Notes: generated from the letters alone by a model not told the origin. A stretch of DNA of 64,000 nt from Pseudonocardia lacus (GCF_018531445.1 NZ_JAHDTH010000014.1:1-64000); one strand, 5' to 3'; positions 44,901-53,964 are shown, counted from the stretch's first letter. Program-made: numbers and translations.

Positions 44901-46639
44901 ACGACGGCGGCGAACCGGCCCGCGGCATCGGCCTCCCGGACGCCCAGCAGATCGAGCGCTGAGGTGACACCGAAACTGTCGACGACCCGCTCGTCGACGT
45001 AGACCAGGCGATCGGACAGTGAGTCGGTGGTGCTCCGGCGGAAGACCTCACCCCGGACCGGCGCGACGAACCCGCCCGACTCGGTGAGGACCACCCGGGC
45101 CCGCGCCGCCTGCTCGGCCAGGGCGTGACCCGCCTCGACCATTCCGGCAACGATCCGCACGGCTGCCGCGGATCCCTCCGGCTTCCCGTCGGTGACCAGC
45201 GCCTCGAGCCACCGGACGACGGACGTGTCCGACCGGCCGGCGCGACCGAGGATGAGCGCGACCCGGGCCCGCCGCTCCCGCCGCTCGGCGGAGTGGTGCA
45301 CCCACCCGTCGGGACGTCCGGGATGGTCGGCCCATAGCTTCAGCCACTCCTCCCGCAGGTCCTCGGGGTGCAGTTCGATCTGTGCAGGCGATCGGAGCAC
45401 CCCGTCCTGGTCGACGAGGGTCGGCTTCCCGGAGGCGACGCGCCAGATGGCGTCGGTCAGCCGCTCGTCCGCGAACTGGGGCGCCTCGCGACCGCGGCCG
45501 GGGAGGTAGTCGATGTAGCAGGCCGGGTCCTCGGCCGTGGTGAGCTGCGGCAACGACTCGATCACCAACTCGGCGGCGACGCCGATCAGTTCATCGTTGA
45601 AGGCGTTCCCGTCGAAGATGGCCTGGCGGTCCTCCGAGGTCTTCCACGGCGCGTTCAGGATGCCGCGCAGGGTGGTCGCGAACTTGGTCGGGAAGTAGGC
45701 CCAGAACACTCCCCGGGAACCGCTCCGCCCGGGCACCGCCCACGAGATGTCGATCTCCGGGCGATCGTGCAGCTCACCGGCGGCGCTCAACGCGCGGGCG
45801 GACGGCCGATGTCCGCGGGAGAAGACCCGCCACCGGTGGTCGATCGTCGAGTCGTCGGTCCTGACCTCCTGCAGCGTCCGGTGCACCCCGTCGCACCGCT
45901 GGAAGATCTGGCGCTTCCACACCACCCCGCCGCGCCGGTCCTCCAACGTGACCGTTCCGACGTGCGGGGAGAACAGCGGGAACTCCACGGGGAACGACCG
46001 GAGATCCAGCCCCAGCCGGGTAACGCTGCCCGACTTGAGCGGAAGCCGGACGACCGTGGTCGCCCACTGCGACAACTCGTCCAGCACCCGATCCAGATCA
46101 CGTGACCGCCGCGGATCCAGCACCCGGGCCATGCGGAGGACCGGCATCTCGTCCGCGCCGGGGTGGACGCGCCGGATCTCGCCGGCCGACCACTCCCGAT
46201 CGAAGCCGAACCCGAACTGCACACCGTCGACCGTGCTGAAGAACTCCGGCGAGTCCGAGATGGTCAGTACCGACTTCACCCCGACACCGAAACGGCCGAT
46301 CTGCCCGCCGCGCTTCCGCGACACGCTCATCCGCAGGATGGTGTCGGCGCCCTCGGGAGTGACCGGGCTGCCCTCGTTTGCGCAGTAGAGGTGGGTCGGG
46401 GTCAGGACGACCGCGATCTCGCCACCCGGCGTCGCCCGGATCTCGTCGGCCGCGTTCTGCACGAGCTCGAAGACCTGTCGGTCGCCGTAGCCGCCTTGCG
46501 AGATCCGCCTCTCGCCGTTCGCGTGCTCCTCGATGAGGCCGGGATCGGCCCGGTAGACGTCCAGCGCCCGGCGCGACCGGTCACGGATGACATCGAGCAC
46601 GCTCAGGCACCCCGGCACGGGGCCGACCCCAGTCGTCAC
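41963..46639 (-). CDS. sacsin-type GHKL ATPase fused to an SF2 helicase (about 1560 aa)
   Basis: This is the first and largest gene of the leftward operon. Near the N-terminus lies a sacsin-like Bergerat site: ISQGGYGDRQVFELVQNAADE (N-box), then CANEGSPVTPEGADTILRMSVSRKRGGQIGRFGVGVKSVL. A middle of about 900 residues has no domain I recognise. The C-terminal 400 residues are an SF2 helicase: MLRLPTGAGKTRVAVEA near 1190, VIVDEAHRAIARSY, GLTATPFRG, ITNYGVLAQGFDAPRTRAVVIARPT, and QQMIGRGLRGPRNGG. Start is uncertain: GTGs at 46681, 46639, 46618 and 46600 are possible. It overlaps the UvrD gene by 4 bp. Confidence 0.75.
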   Translation of the reverse strand: MTTGVGPVPGCLSVLDVIRDRSRRALDVYRADPGLIEEHANGERRISQGGYGDRQVFELVQNAADEIRATPGGEIAVVLTPTHLYCANEGSPVTPEGADTILRMSVSRKRGGQIGRFGVGVKSVLTISDSPEFFSTVDGVQFGFGFDREWSAGEIRRVHPGADEMPVLRMARVLDPRRSRDLDRVLDELSQWATTVVRLPLKSGSVTRLGLDLRSFPVEFPLFSPHVGTVTLEDRRGGVVWKRQIFQRCDGVHRTLQEVRTDDSTIDHRWRVFSRGHRPSARALSAAGELHDRPEIDISWAVPGRSGSRGVFWAYFPTKFATTLRGILNAPWKTSEDRQAIFDGNAFNDELIGVAAELVIESLPQLTTAEDPACYIDYLPGRGREAPQFADERLTDAIWRVASGKPTLVDQDGVLRSPAQIELHPEDLREEWLKLWADHPGRPDGWVHHSAERRERRARVALILGRAGRSDTSVVRWLEALVTDGKPEGSAAAVRIVAGMVEAGHALAEQAARARVVLTESGGFVAPVRGEVFRRSTTDSLSDRLVYVDERVVDSFGVTSALDLLGVREADAAGRFAAVVDRGFADYTDDQWIAFWELGRAAGAGAVLEALRAQAIGVRRDVRVRTVAGGFRPASDCLLPGPVVPADGSRDGTVAVDLEFHADDREVLPGLGLLDGPVVGQDPTEEPWFEEYRTFAWEFHLRSLDDKAHRPQQATMRVDGASPAGPLRFIRALSPVGRAAFIENLPSHGLTTQWTVQAGRQQSTRKPIRSPLLWMAWKEGHLRTSRGLRPVAHCVAPSLREHHGVLPVAQVSPAIAAFLRLPSSLAKVQPGIWREIVADAAESTDDAFPGKVYALLLEAGADWPDGATTRCRIGDGWSSDTNDHAIAVTAVLAEYETMVREGVPALLAPDAAAADRMVEAWGMLTAAEVITKEIRFVAESEPVLLVDLFPHVRSHLRQRLHDGETWTLTRCTELEEITRTPNGMRTTQLPRARFGSSVLVLRPEDDFAALMAVDDVLGLDLGASGCRSVLDRRQRQRDTERIRAVREAPTTEQKLLRLVGTDALRAGLPAGLEEREVARTGSAPSPERVVQLAVNTHGEGILRHHSKDITAGNVEAPRTFAGGTAARRYVAELGLPGSLAGSAAVTPPEMEEVEGPADLPPLHDYQEHVATAMVDLLLQPMPERAMLRLPTGAGKTRVAVEAVIRVVRERGVEGPVLWIAQSDELCEQAVEAWKFVWSKVGPEQRLTINRFWGGNDAAQVLDTTQLVVATDAKLTSRLQDEDYAWLRQPSIVIVDEAHRAIARSYTAILEQLGLTSRRTDRPLVGLTATPFRGRNVQETQRLVDRFGGRRLDDGLFPDDPYPALQAIGVLAKVEHRELPGATISLDLAQLAGITTFGTLPSSAEEELGRDMDRNEMLLEAIAELPDDWPVLVFATSVNHSNLLTAMLNDRGIGSTSIDSYTPMPERRRKIEAYRSLRTRVITNYGVLAQGFDAPRTRAVVIARPTYSPNVYQQMIGRGLRGPRNGGSETCLILDVHDNVENYGKSLAFTEFEHLWGVG

Positions 46640-46681
46640 TCGCCACCCCCGAGCAGCCGATCTGACGCGTAATGCGTCCAC

Positions 46682-47193
46682 CCCCCGACGAGCTGCGCAG
46701 CCCGTGGTGCCCCGACGCGACGTGGATCACCGTCCTGTAGATCGTCGTTGTGGAGAGCGACGCGTTACGGACTCATCGTCACAATCTGATCACTGATCGG
46801 GTGAAGTCGGGGCGGGCGAATCCGGCTGCCGCGCTGGTGGGGCCAGGCGTTCCCACCCGGAACGGCCGCCTGAGCCAGTCGTCCTGAACGGACTCGATCC
46901 ACGTCGTGCGTCGCAGCCCGGCCCGCGCTCCGGTCGTGAACCCCGCCCCGCGCGGTCTGCGGCACGGCGCCCTCTCTCGGCACTACCGGCACCTGGATCG
47001 TGAAGCTGCCATGGCGCGGGATGCCACCCTCACAAGCCCGTCTCGTACCTCGAGACGACCATGGTCGAGATCCACTACAGTGCGACGGAACGGTGATCAA
47101 GACGCGAGCAACCTACTTCGACTTCCCTGCTCGGCACGATCTGGTATCCGTGCAGGTCGGATGCAGAGCCGGCACAGCGCTCAGCGCCGGTCA
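46682..47193. other. gene-free right end of the island (about 510 bp)
   Basis: No convincing gene is seen on either strand. Short open frames here lack ribosome-binding sites and show no protein family pattern, and I found no trace of an integrase C-terminus (no RHxxR or HxxxY stretch). The part near 46760-46800 is AT-richer (ACAATCTGATCACTGATCG) and is the likely promoter area of the leftward operon. The rest may hold decayed sequence or attachment-site arms. Confidence 0.5.
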
Positions 47194-47231
47194 CTTACAA
47201 GGCGGTTGCTCTACCACTGAGCTACACCGGC
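47194..47231. repeat. right 38-bp attachment-site repeat (tRNA-Thr 5' fragment)
   Basis: The copy is identical to 26084-26121 and consists of the tRNA-Thr 5' end through the anticodon loop on the minus strand. The 3' half is absent, so it cannot make a tRNA. On the minus strand a TACGAT hexamer lies nine bases before its 5' end, perhaps the original tRNA promoter. Confidence 0.85.
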
Positions 47232-47288
47232 ACGCGGTCGATCGTAGTGCGACCGGTCGTCCCCGCGCCCACCCCTACCCTGGCCGCC

Positions 47289-48701
47289 ATGACTCCCCGC
47301 CGCTTCACCCGACGCGTGCGGGGCACCTTGCGTCGCGACCCGCACGGCCTGCTGCACGGTGGGCCGCCCACGCAGCCCGCCCTGCGGCCGATCGGGCCGG
47401 AGGTGCCGTCGGATTCGCACGTCCAGCAGGTGCTCGACCTGTGCATGCAGGTCGGGGAGGTGCTGTTGTCGAGCGGGGAGAACGCCGAGGAGACGACGGC
47501 GCGGATGCTGCGGATCTCGGCGGCGGCCGGGTTGCCGACGGTGGACGTGGACATCACGTTCACCTCGATCACGATGTGCTGCCACCGGGGGAACGCGGCG
47601 GCGCCGGTGACGTCGATGCGGTTGATCCGGTACCGGACGCTCGACCTGAGCCGGTTGGCGCAGGTCAACCGGGTCGTCGAGCGGGTGGAGCGGGGGGCGT
47701 TGGACGTGCGGGCGGCGGCCATCGCGCTCGACACGGCGGTGCGGGCGGCGCACCCCTACCCGCGGTGGGTGGCGACGGCGGGGTGGGCGGGGCTGGCGGC
47801 GTCGGTGGCGCTGCTGCTGGGTGCCGAGCCGTTGACGGCGGTGGTCGCGTTCGTGGTCACCGCGCTGATCGACCGGGTGGGGCGGCTGCTGAACCGGTGG
47901 CAGCTGCCGGCGTTCTTCCAGCAGGTCTGCGGGGGGTTCCTGGCCACGGGGTCGACGCTGCTGCTGTTCGCGACCGGGCTGTTCGCGGAGGGCACGCGGC
48001 CCTCGCTGGTGGTCGCGGCCGGCATCACGGTGCTGCTGTCGGGGTTGTCGGTGGTCGGGACGGTGCAGGACGCCATCGCCAGCTACTACGTGACGGCGGC
48101 CGGGCGGGCCGCGGAGATCGCGTTGCTGTCGGCGGGGCTGCTGACCGGGGTCGTGCTCGCGCTCAAGATCGGGTTCACGTTCGGGGTGACGCTGGAGGTG
48201 GCCGAGGCGCTGCCGCCGGGGGTGGGGCGGTTCAGCGTCGCCACGGCGGCGGCCGGGGTGGGGGCGGCCTGCTACGCGCTGGCCGGGTACGCGCCGCTGC
48301 GGTCGTTGCTCGCGGCCGGGCTGGCCGGGGCGGCGGGCTGGGCCACGTACGGGACGGGGGTGCAGCTGCTGCAGCTGGGGCCGGTGGCGGCGACCGGGGC
48401 GGCGGCCGTGGTCGTCGGGGCGGCGGCGGGGCTGCTGCGCCGGCGCGGCGGGGTGCAGTCGCTGGTGGTGACGCTGGCCGGGATCACCCCGCTGCTACCG
48501 GGGCTGGTCGCCTACCGGGGCTTCTACCAGCTGGCCGTCGAGGGCGTCGCCGACGGGCTGGTCACCGTGACCCTGGCGCTCGGGATCGGGTTGGCGCTGG
48601 CCGCCGGGGTGGCCCTCGGCGACTTCATCACCCGTCCCCGCCGGCCCCGGCCCGGCGGGCCGGCGGAGGCGGACGAACCGGTCGGCCCACGGGCGTCGTA
48701 G
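47289..48701 (+). CDS. thrE: threonine/serine exporter (ThrE family)
   Basis: The protein has 470 residues. The N-terminal cytoplasmic ThrE domain contains [26 protein letters not shown] and [14 protein letters not shown]. About ten transmembrane helices follow, including [17 protein letters not shown] and the second ThrE_2 domain with [17 protein letters not shown]. It exports threonine and serine. The ATG at 47289 follows a TACCCT hexamer at leaderless distance. The gene lies just outside the right island repeat. Confidence 0.85.
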   Translation: MTPRRFTRRVRGTLRRDPHGLLHGGPPTQPALRPIGPEVPSDSHVQQVLDLCMQVGEVLLSSGENAEETTARMLRISAAAGLPTVDVDITFTSITMCCHRGNAAAPVTSMRLIRYRTLDLSRLAQVNRVVERVERGALDVRAAAIALDTAVRAAHPYPRWVATAGWAGLAASVALLLGAEPLTAVVAFVVTALIDRVGRLLNRWQLPAFFQQVCGGFLATGSTLLLFATGLFAEGTRPSLVVAAGITVLLSGLSVVGTVQDAIASYYVTAAGRAAEIALLSAGLLTGVVLALKIGFTFGVTLEVAEALPPGVGRFSVATAAAGVGAACYALAGYAPLRSLLAAGLAGAAGWATYGTGVQLLQLGPVAATGAAAVVVGAAAGLLRRRGGVQSLVVTLAGITPLLPGLVAYRGFYQLAVEGVADGLVTVTLALGIGLALAAGVALGDFITRPRRPRPGGPAEADEPVGPRAS

Positions 48702-48795
48702 CCCGCCCGCGACCAGCTGGGTGCACAGCGTCGCCACCCGGACGCGCGCGGTCGCGAGGCAGCTCACAGAGCCCGCGCCGCGCGCGCACCATCAG

Positions 48796-48801
48796 TAGGG
48801 T
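48796..48801 (+). promoter_or_regulatory. -10 element (TAGGGT), leaderless promoter of otsA
   Basis: TAGGGT lies seven bases before the otsA ATG at 48809, so the mRNA should begin at the start codon. No ribosome-binding site is visible. Confidence 0.5.
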
Positions 48802-48808
48802 CGGGCCC

Positions 48809-50229
<1,421 letters not shown>

Positions 50230-50233
<4 letters not shown>

Positions 50234-50991
50234 GCGCGCTCGACCCGGCGCTGGTCGCGGCCCTGCGCGAGCTGGCCGAGGTGCCGCGACTGCTCGCCGC
50301 GTTCGACTTCGACGGCGTGCTCTCCCCGATCGTGGAGGTGCCCTCGCAGGCGCGGCCGCTGCCGGAGACGGCGCGGCTGCTCACCGAGCTCGCCGACCAG
50401 CCCGACACGGTCGTCGCCCTGGTCTCCGGGCGCGGCCTGGCCGACCTGGGCGCGGTGTCCGGGTTCGGGGCGCCGATGCGGCTGGTCGGCAGCCACGGCG
50501 GCGAGTTCGACGACGGTGCCGCCGTCCTGGACGACGACCAGCGCGCCCTCCTCGACAGCCTGGTCGCGGAGCTGCGCGACCTGGTCGACGGCGAGCCGGG
50601 GGTGGCGCTGGAGGACAAGCCCGCCGGGGTCGCGGTGCACGTCCGCAACGCTCCGGCCGACGTGGGCACGCGGGTGCTGGCCGCGGTGGCGGCCGGGCCG
50701 GGCGCGCGTCCGGGGGTCGAGGCGGTGCCGGGCAAGGCGGTGCTCGACCTGTCGGTGGTGCGGACGTCGAAGGGGTCGGCGATCGACCTGCTGCGCGAGC
50801 GGGTGAAGGCCGACGCCGTGTTCTTCGCCGGCGACGACGTCACCGACGAGACCGCGCTGTCCCGGCTGCGGCCCGGGGACGTCGGGGTGAAGGTCGGCGA
50901 CGGCGACACGGCCGCTACGTACCGGGTCGCCGACCCGCGGGCCGTCACCGAGTTGCTGGCCGTCCTCCTGGACGCCCGCCGGGGGTCGTGA
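50230..50991 (+). CDS. otsB: trehalose-6-phosphate phosphatase
   Basis: The protein has 253 residues. HAD-family motifs are [13 protein letters not shown] (nucleophile Asp), [29 protein letters not shown] and [15 protein letters not shown]. It removes the phosphate from trehalose-6-phosphate. The GTG overlaps the otsA stop. Its last 47 bp overlap the convergent gene behind it. Confidence 0.93.
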
Positions 50992-51361
50992 GCCGGCCGC
51001 GGGCCTCGTCCCAGGTCGGCGGGTACTCGGCGGGGGCGTAGAAGACGAACTGCGAGTCGGCCATGGCCGCGCGGTAGCGGCCCATGATCGAGCGGTGCGG
51101 CTCGGCGCGCACCATCGCGTCCAGCGACTCGCGGTCGCGCCACGCGCTGAGCGTGGCGAACTCACGGCGCAGCGGGCGCGCCACCAGCGACACCCCCAGC
51201 GCGCCGGGTGAGCGGCGCACGAGAGTGCGCACCCGCATGGCGTCGCGCAGGAACGGCAGCACGTCGCGGTAGCGGCGCAGCTGGAACCGCGAGGCCATGA
51301 CGAGCGGCTCGCTCGCGGTGCGGTCGGCGGTCTCGACATCGGTCCAGGGCAGGGTCGGCAT
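50945..51361 (-). CDS. DUF3291/antibiotic-monooxygenase-like small protein
   Basis: The protein has 138 residues. It has a ferredoxin-like monooxygenase pattern (FQLRRYRDVLPFLRDAMRVR, LRREFATLSAWRDRESLDAMVRAEPHRSIMGRY), as in DUF3291 and ABM-type proteins, but the family is not certain. The ATG has AGGAG eight bases before. It diverges from a TetR gene with two strong operators between them, so it is the probable target of that repressor. The 3' end overlaps otsB by 47 bp. Confidence 0.65.
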   Translation of the reverse strand: MPTLPWTDVETADRTASEPLVMASRFQLRRYRDVLPFLRDAMRVRTLVRRSPGALGVSLVARPLRREFATLSAWRDRESLDAMVRAEPHRSIMGRYRAAMADSQFVFYAPAEYPPTWDEARGRLTTPGGRPGGRPATR

Positions 51362-51386
51362 CTCGGGTCTCCTCGTGCTCGGCAGG

Positions 51387-51436
51387 TCTTGTCATTGACA
51401 AGATGCCTCGTCGACACCATCTTGTCAACGACAAGA
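51387..51436. promoter_or_regulatory. two 17-bp palindromic TetR operators
   Basis: TCTTGTCATTGACAAGA (51387-51403) and TCTTGTCAACGACAAGA (51420-51436) share the arms TCTTGTC/GACAAGA and lie 33 bp apart, centre to centre. The second overlaps the -10 region (TACCCT at 51444) side of the TetR promoter, and the first lies 26 bp from the start of the opposite gene. Both should bind the divergent TetR protein. Confidence 0.75.
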
Positions 51437-51456
51437 CGCGCGGTACCCTCGGAACC

Positions 51457-52011
51457 GTGCCCTACCACCACGGCGACCTCCGCCGGACCCTGCTGGACGC
51501 CGCGCTCGTCGCGATCGCCGAGCACGGGCCGGTCGCGGTCAGCCTGCGCGAGCTGGCCCGGCGCGCCGGCGTCTCGCACGCCGCGCCGACGCACCACTTC
51601 CGCGACAAGACCGGGCTCCTCACGGCCGTCGCCGCCGAGGGGTGGACGCTCCTGGCCGACGCGCTGGACGCGGTGACCGACCGCGAGTTCTCCGAGATGG
51701 GGGTCGCCTACGTGGTCTTCGCCACCACCCACCCCGCGCACTTCGCCGTGATGCGCACGCCCGGCCTCGTGCACGCCGACGACCCGGCGCTGGTCGCCGC
51801 GCAGCAACGCGCGGGGCGGTCGCTGCAGACCGAGCCCGACGGCGCGGCGCGCGACCGGGCGACCGCGCTGGCCGGCTGGTCGCTGGTGCACGGGCTGTCC
51901 GCGCTGCTGCTGGAGGGACTGGTCGCCCCCGACCCGGGGTCCGACGTGGAGGCGCTGGCCCGGGCCGTGACCGGTCGGCTCGGGCGGCCCCTTCCCCGCC
52001 GGCAGGGGTAG
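51457..52011 (+). CDS. TetR family regulator (TetR_C_13-like)
   Basis: The protein has 184 residues. The helix-turn-helix LLDAALVAIAEHGPVAVSLRELARRAGVSHAAPTHHFRDKTGLLTAV starts at residue 10; the opening PYHHGDLRRTLLDAA is typical of a large actinobacterial TetR subgroup. The GTG sits seven bases after a TACCCT hexamer, so the mRNA is probably leaderless. Two operators upstream imply autoregulation and repression of the divergent DUF3291-like gene. Confidence 0.88.
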   Translation: MPYHHGDLRRTLLDAALVAIAEHGPVAVSLRELARRAGVSHAAPTHHFRDKTGLLTAVAAEGWTLLADALDAVTDREFSEMGVAYVVFATTHPAHFAVMRTPGLVHADDPALVAAQQRAGRSLQTEPDGAARDRATALAGWSLVHGLSALLLEGLVAPDPGSDVEALARAVTGRLGRPLPRRQG

Positions 52012-52027
52012 CGACCATCATCGGGGG

Positions 52028-52771
52028 ATGGCCGTCTACGACCGGATCGGGCGCGACTACCGGACGACCCGGCGGCCGGACCCGCGGATCGCGGCGCGGG
52101 TGGGCGCCGCACTGGCGGGCGCGACCAGCATCGTCAACGTCGGAGCCGGCACGGGCTCCTACGAGCCCGCGGAGACGGTCGTGGCGGTCGAGCCGAGCTC
52201 GGTGATGGTCGCGCAGCGCCCCGCCGGGGCGGCCCCCTGCGTGCGCGGCACGGCCGAGGCGTTGCCGCTGTCCGACGGCGCCGTCGACGCCGCCCTCGCG
52301 GTGCTGACCGTCCACCACTGGACCGACGTCGACGCCGGGATCGCCGAGCTCCGCCGGGTCGCCCGCCGCCGGGTCGTGGTCCTCACCTGGGACCAGGCGG
52401 TGCTCCGCGACTTCTGGCTGGTGCGCGAGTACCTGCCGGCCGCCGCCGCGGTCAGCGCGGGCCACGCCGTCCCCGTCGCCCGGCTCGTCGAACTGCTGCC
52501 GGGCGCCCGGATCGAGCCGGTGCTGGTCCCGCACGACTGCGTCGACGGCTTCGGGGCCGCCTTCTGGCGCCGGCCGGCGGCCTACCTGGACCCGGCGGTC
52601 CGGGAGGGCATCTCGATGCTGGCCCAGGCCGACCCGCGCGATCTGACCGACGGGCTGGCGGCGCTCGCCGCCGACCTGGAGTCCGGCGCCTGGCAGGAGC
52701 GCCACCGCGACCTGTCGTCCCTCGACATGTTCGACGCCGGGTACCGGTTGGTCGTGAGCGGGCCCGGCTGA
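52028..52771 (+). CDS. SAM-dependent methyltransferase
   Basis: The protein has 247 residues. Motif I is SIVNVGAGTGSYEPA, then VVAVEPSSVMVAQRP, EALPLSDGAVDAALAVLTVHHWTD and LRRVARRRVVVLTWD. This is the Methyltransf_11 group. GGGGG precedes the ATG, and it starts 17 bp after the TetR gene, so the two may be co-transcribed. Substrate unknown. Confidence 0.8.
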   Translation: MAVYDRIGRDYRTTRRPDPRIAARVGAALAGATSIVNVGAGTGSYEPAETVVAVEPSSVMVAQRPAGAAPCVRGTAEALPLSDGAVDAALAVLTVHHWTDVDAGIAELRRVARRRVVVLTWDQAVLRDFWLVREYLPAAAAVSAGHAVPVARLVELLPGARIEPVLVPHDCVDGFGAAFWRRPAAYLDPAVREGISMLAQADPRDLTDGLAALAADLESGAWQERHRDLSSLDMFDAGYRLVVSGPG

Positions 52772-52775
52772 CCCG

Positions 52776-53879
52776 TCACCAGCCGGAGAAGAAGCGCTGG
52801 TCGGAGCGCGGGGGGCCGCTGGTGGTGCCCACCACCAGCTCGGTGGGCAGGGTGACCCGCCGCGAGCGGTTGCGGTCGCCGCGCTGCAGCAGTAGCTCGC
52901 CGGCGATCCGGCCCTTCTCCAGCACCGGCTGGTTGACCGTGGTCAGCCCGGCCCGGCCGGCCTCCGGCACGCCGTCGAAGCCGGTCACCGACAGGTCGTC
53001 GGGCACGGAGAGGCCGCGCTCGGCGGCGTGCTGCAGGGCGCCGAGGGCGAGGATGTCGGAGGTGCAGACGACCGCGGTCAGGTCGGCGTGGGCGGCCATC
53101 AGCTCGGCCGCGGCGTCGCGGCCGGCCTCGACGCTGTGCTCGAACCGCTCGATGACCGGGACGTCGGCCCAGTCGACGCCGACCTCGGCCAGCCCGTCGC
53201 GGATGCCGCCGAGGCGGTCGCGCTGCACCGGGTAGGTGATCGACTCCTGGCGCTGGGCCGAGGCCGGGCCGTCGTTGTGGCCGGCGGCCAGCCGCATGCA
53301 GATCACCCCGAACCGGCGGTGGCCCAGGCCGGTCAGGTGGCGGGCGAGGCCGAGCATGCCGGCGCGGTCGTCGACGCCGACCCGGTCGACCCCCTCGACG
53401 CCGGTGGGCTGGTCGCACACGACGGTGGGCACCGGCCGCTCCAGCACGGCCATGAAGTGCGGGTCGTCCTCGCGGACGGAGTACACGACGAAGCCGTCGA
53501 CGCCGGCCTGGTGCACGGCCGTGACGTCGACGTGGTCGGGGCTCACCGGCACCAGCAGCAGGCCCTGGTTGGCCTGCTCGCAGGCCAGCGCAAGGCCCTC
53601 CAGGAACCCGGTGGCCGCCGGGTCGCGGAACGCGTAGGAGAGGGCCTCGGTGAGCAGCAGGCCGACCGCGCCGGCCTTGCGGGTGCGCAGTGAACGGGCC
53701 ACCGGGTCGGGACCGGGGTACCCCAGCCTGCGCGCCGCTTCCAGCACCCGCTCGCGCAGGGGCGCGGACAGCTGGTCGGGGCGGTTGTAGGCGTTGGAGA
53801 CCGTCGTCCGCGATACGCCCAGCTCTGCGGCCAACGACGCGAGCGTCGCAGGCCGGCGGACGTGTGAGGGCCCGGGCAT
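52776..53879 (-). CDS. LacI family regulator
   Basis: The protein has 367 residues. The N-terminal LacI helix-turn-helix is TLASLAAELGVSRTTVSNAYNRPDQLSAPLRERVLEAARRLGY (about residues 12-54). The periplasmic-binding-like ligand domain follows (AGAVGLLLTEALSYAFRD, GVDGFVVYSVRE, VVCTSDILALGAL, LSVTGFDGVPEAG). It looks like a sugar- or nucleoside-responsive repressor. No obvious target gene lies next to it. It is divergent from the zinc operon. ATG 53879 is used; a GTG one codon earlier is equally possible. Confidence 0.85.
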   Translation of the reverse strand: MPGPSHVRRPATLASLAAELGVSRTTVSNAYNRPDQLSAPLRERVLEAARRLGYPGPDPVARSLRTRKAGAVGLLLTEALSYAFRDPAATGFLEGLALACEQANQGLLLVPVSPDHVDVTAVHQAGVDGFVVYSVREDDPHFMAVLERPVPTVVCDQPTGVEGVDRVGVDDRAGMLGLARHLTGLGHRRFGVICMRLAAGHNDGPASAQRQESITYPVQRDRLGGIRDGLAEVGVDWADVPVIERFEHSVEAGRDAAAELMAAHADLTAVVCTSDILALGALQHAAERGLSVPDDLSVTGFDGVPEAGRAGLTTVNQPVLEKGRIAGELLLQRGDRNRSRRVTLPTELVVGTTSGPPRSDQRFFSGW

Positions 53880-53964
53880 CACCGGACCGTAACGGTTCAG
53901 AGCCTCACCGGGAAAGTGCCGGACGGGGGGTGCGACGAGCCCCTGGTCACAAGATAGAGTGAAT

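Larger units (their letters stand above)
26084..47231. mobile_element. 21.1-kb tRNA-Thr genomic island carrying two defence operons
   Basis: Perfect 38-bp direct repeats, identical to the tRNA-Thr 5' half, bound the region. The left repeat is part of the intact tRNA and the right one is a lone fragment. Eleven genes inside form two convergent operons: restriction/Mza-like rightward and DISARM-like leftward. No integrase, excisionase, transposase, relaxase or replication gene is seen, so it is either a decayed integrative element or one moved in trans. The flanks (a secreted protein on the left, thrE on the right) look like backbone. Confidence 0.8.

Noticed and set aside
35053-46639. Complete DISARM or Druantia system
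   Set aside because: DrmC-like phospholipase D, DrmD/DrmE and an in-operon methyltransferase are not seen, and the DUF1998 and helicase parts are separate proteins rather than a single DruE. Only a DISARM-like label is justified.
46765-47100. 111-codon minus-strand open frame at the right island end, considered as an integrase remnant
   Set aside because: No tyrosine recombinase box (RHxxR, HxxxY) or serine recombinase pattern. Residues are Arg/Pro-rich and there is no ribosome-binding site.
47194-47231. Second tRNA-Thr gene
   Set aside because: Only the 5' half to the anticodon loop is present; the T-arm and acceptor 3' strand are missing, so it is an attachment-site remnant.
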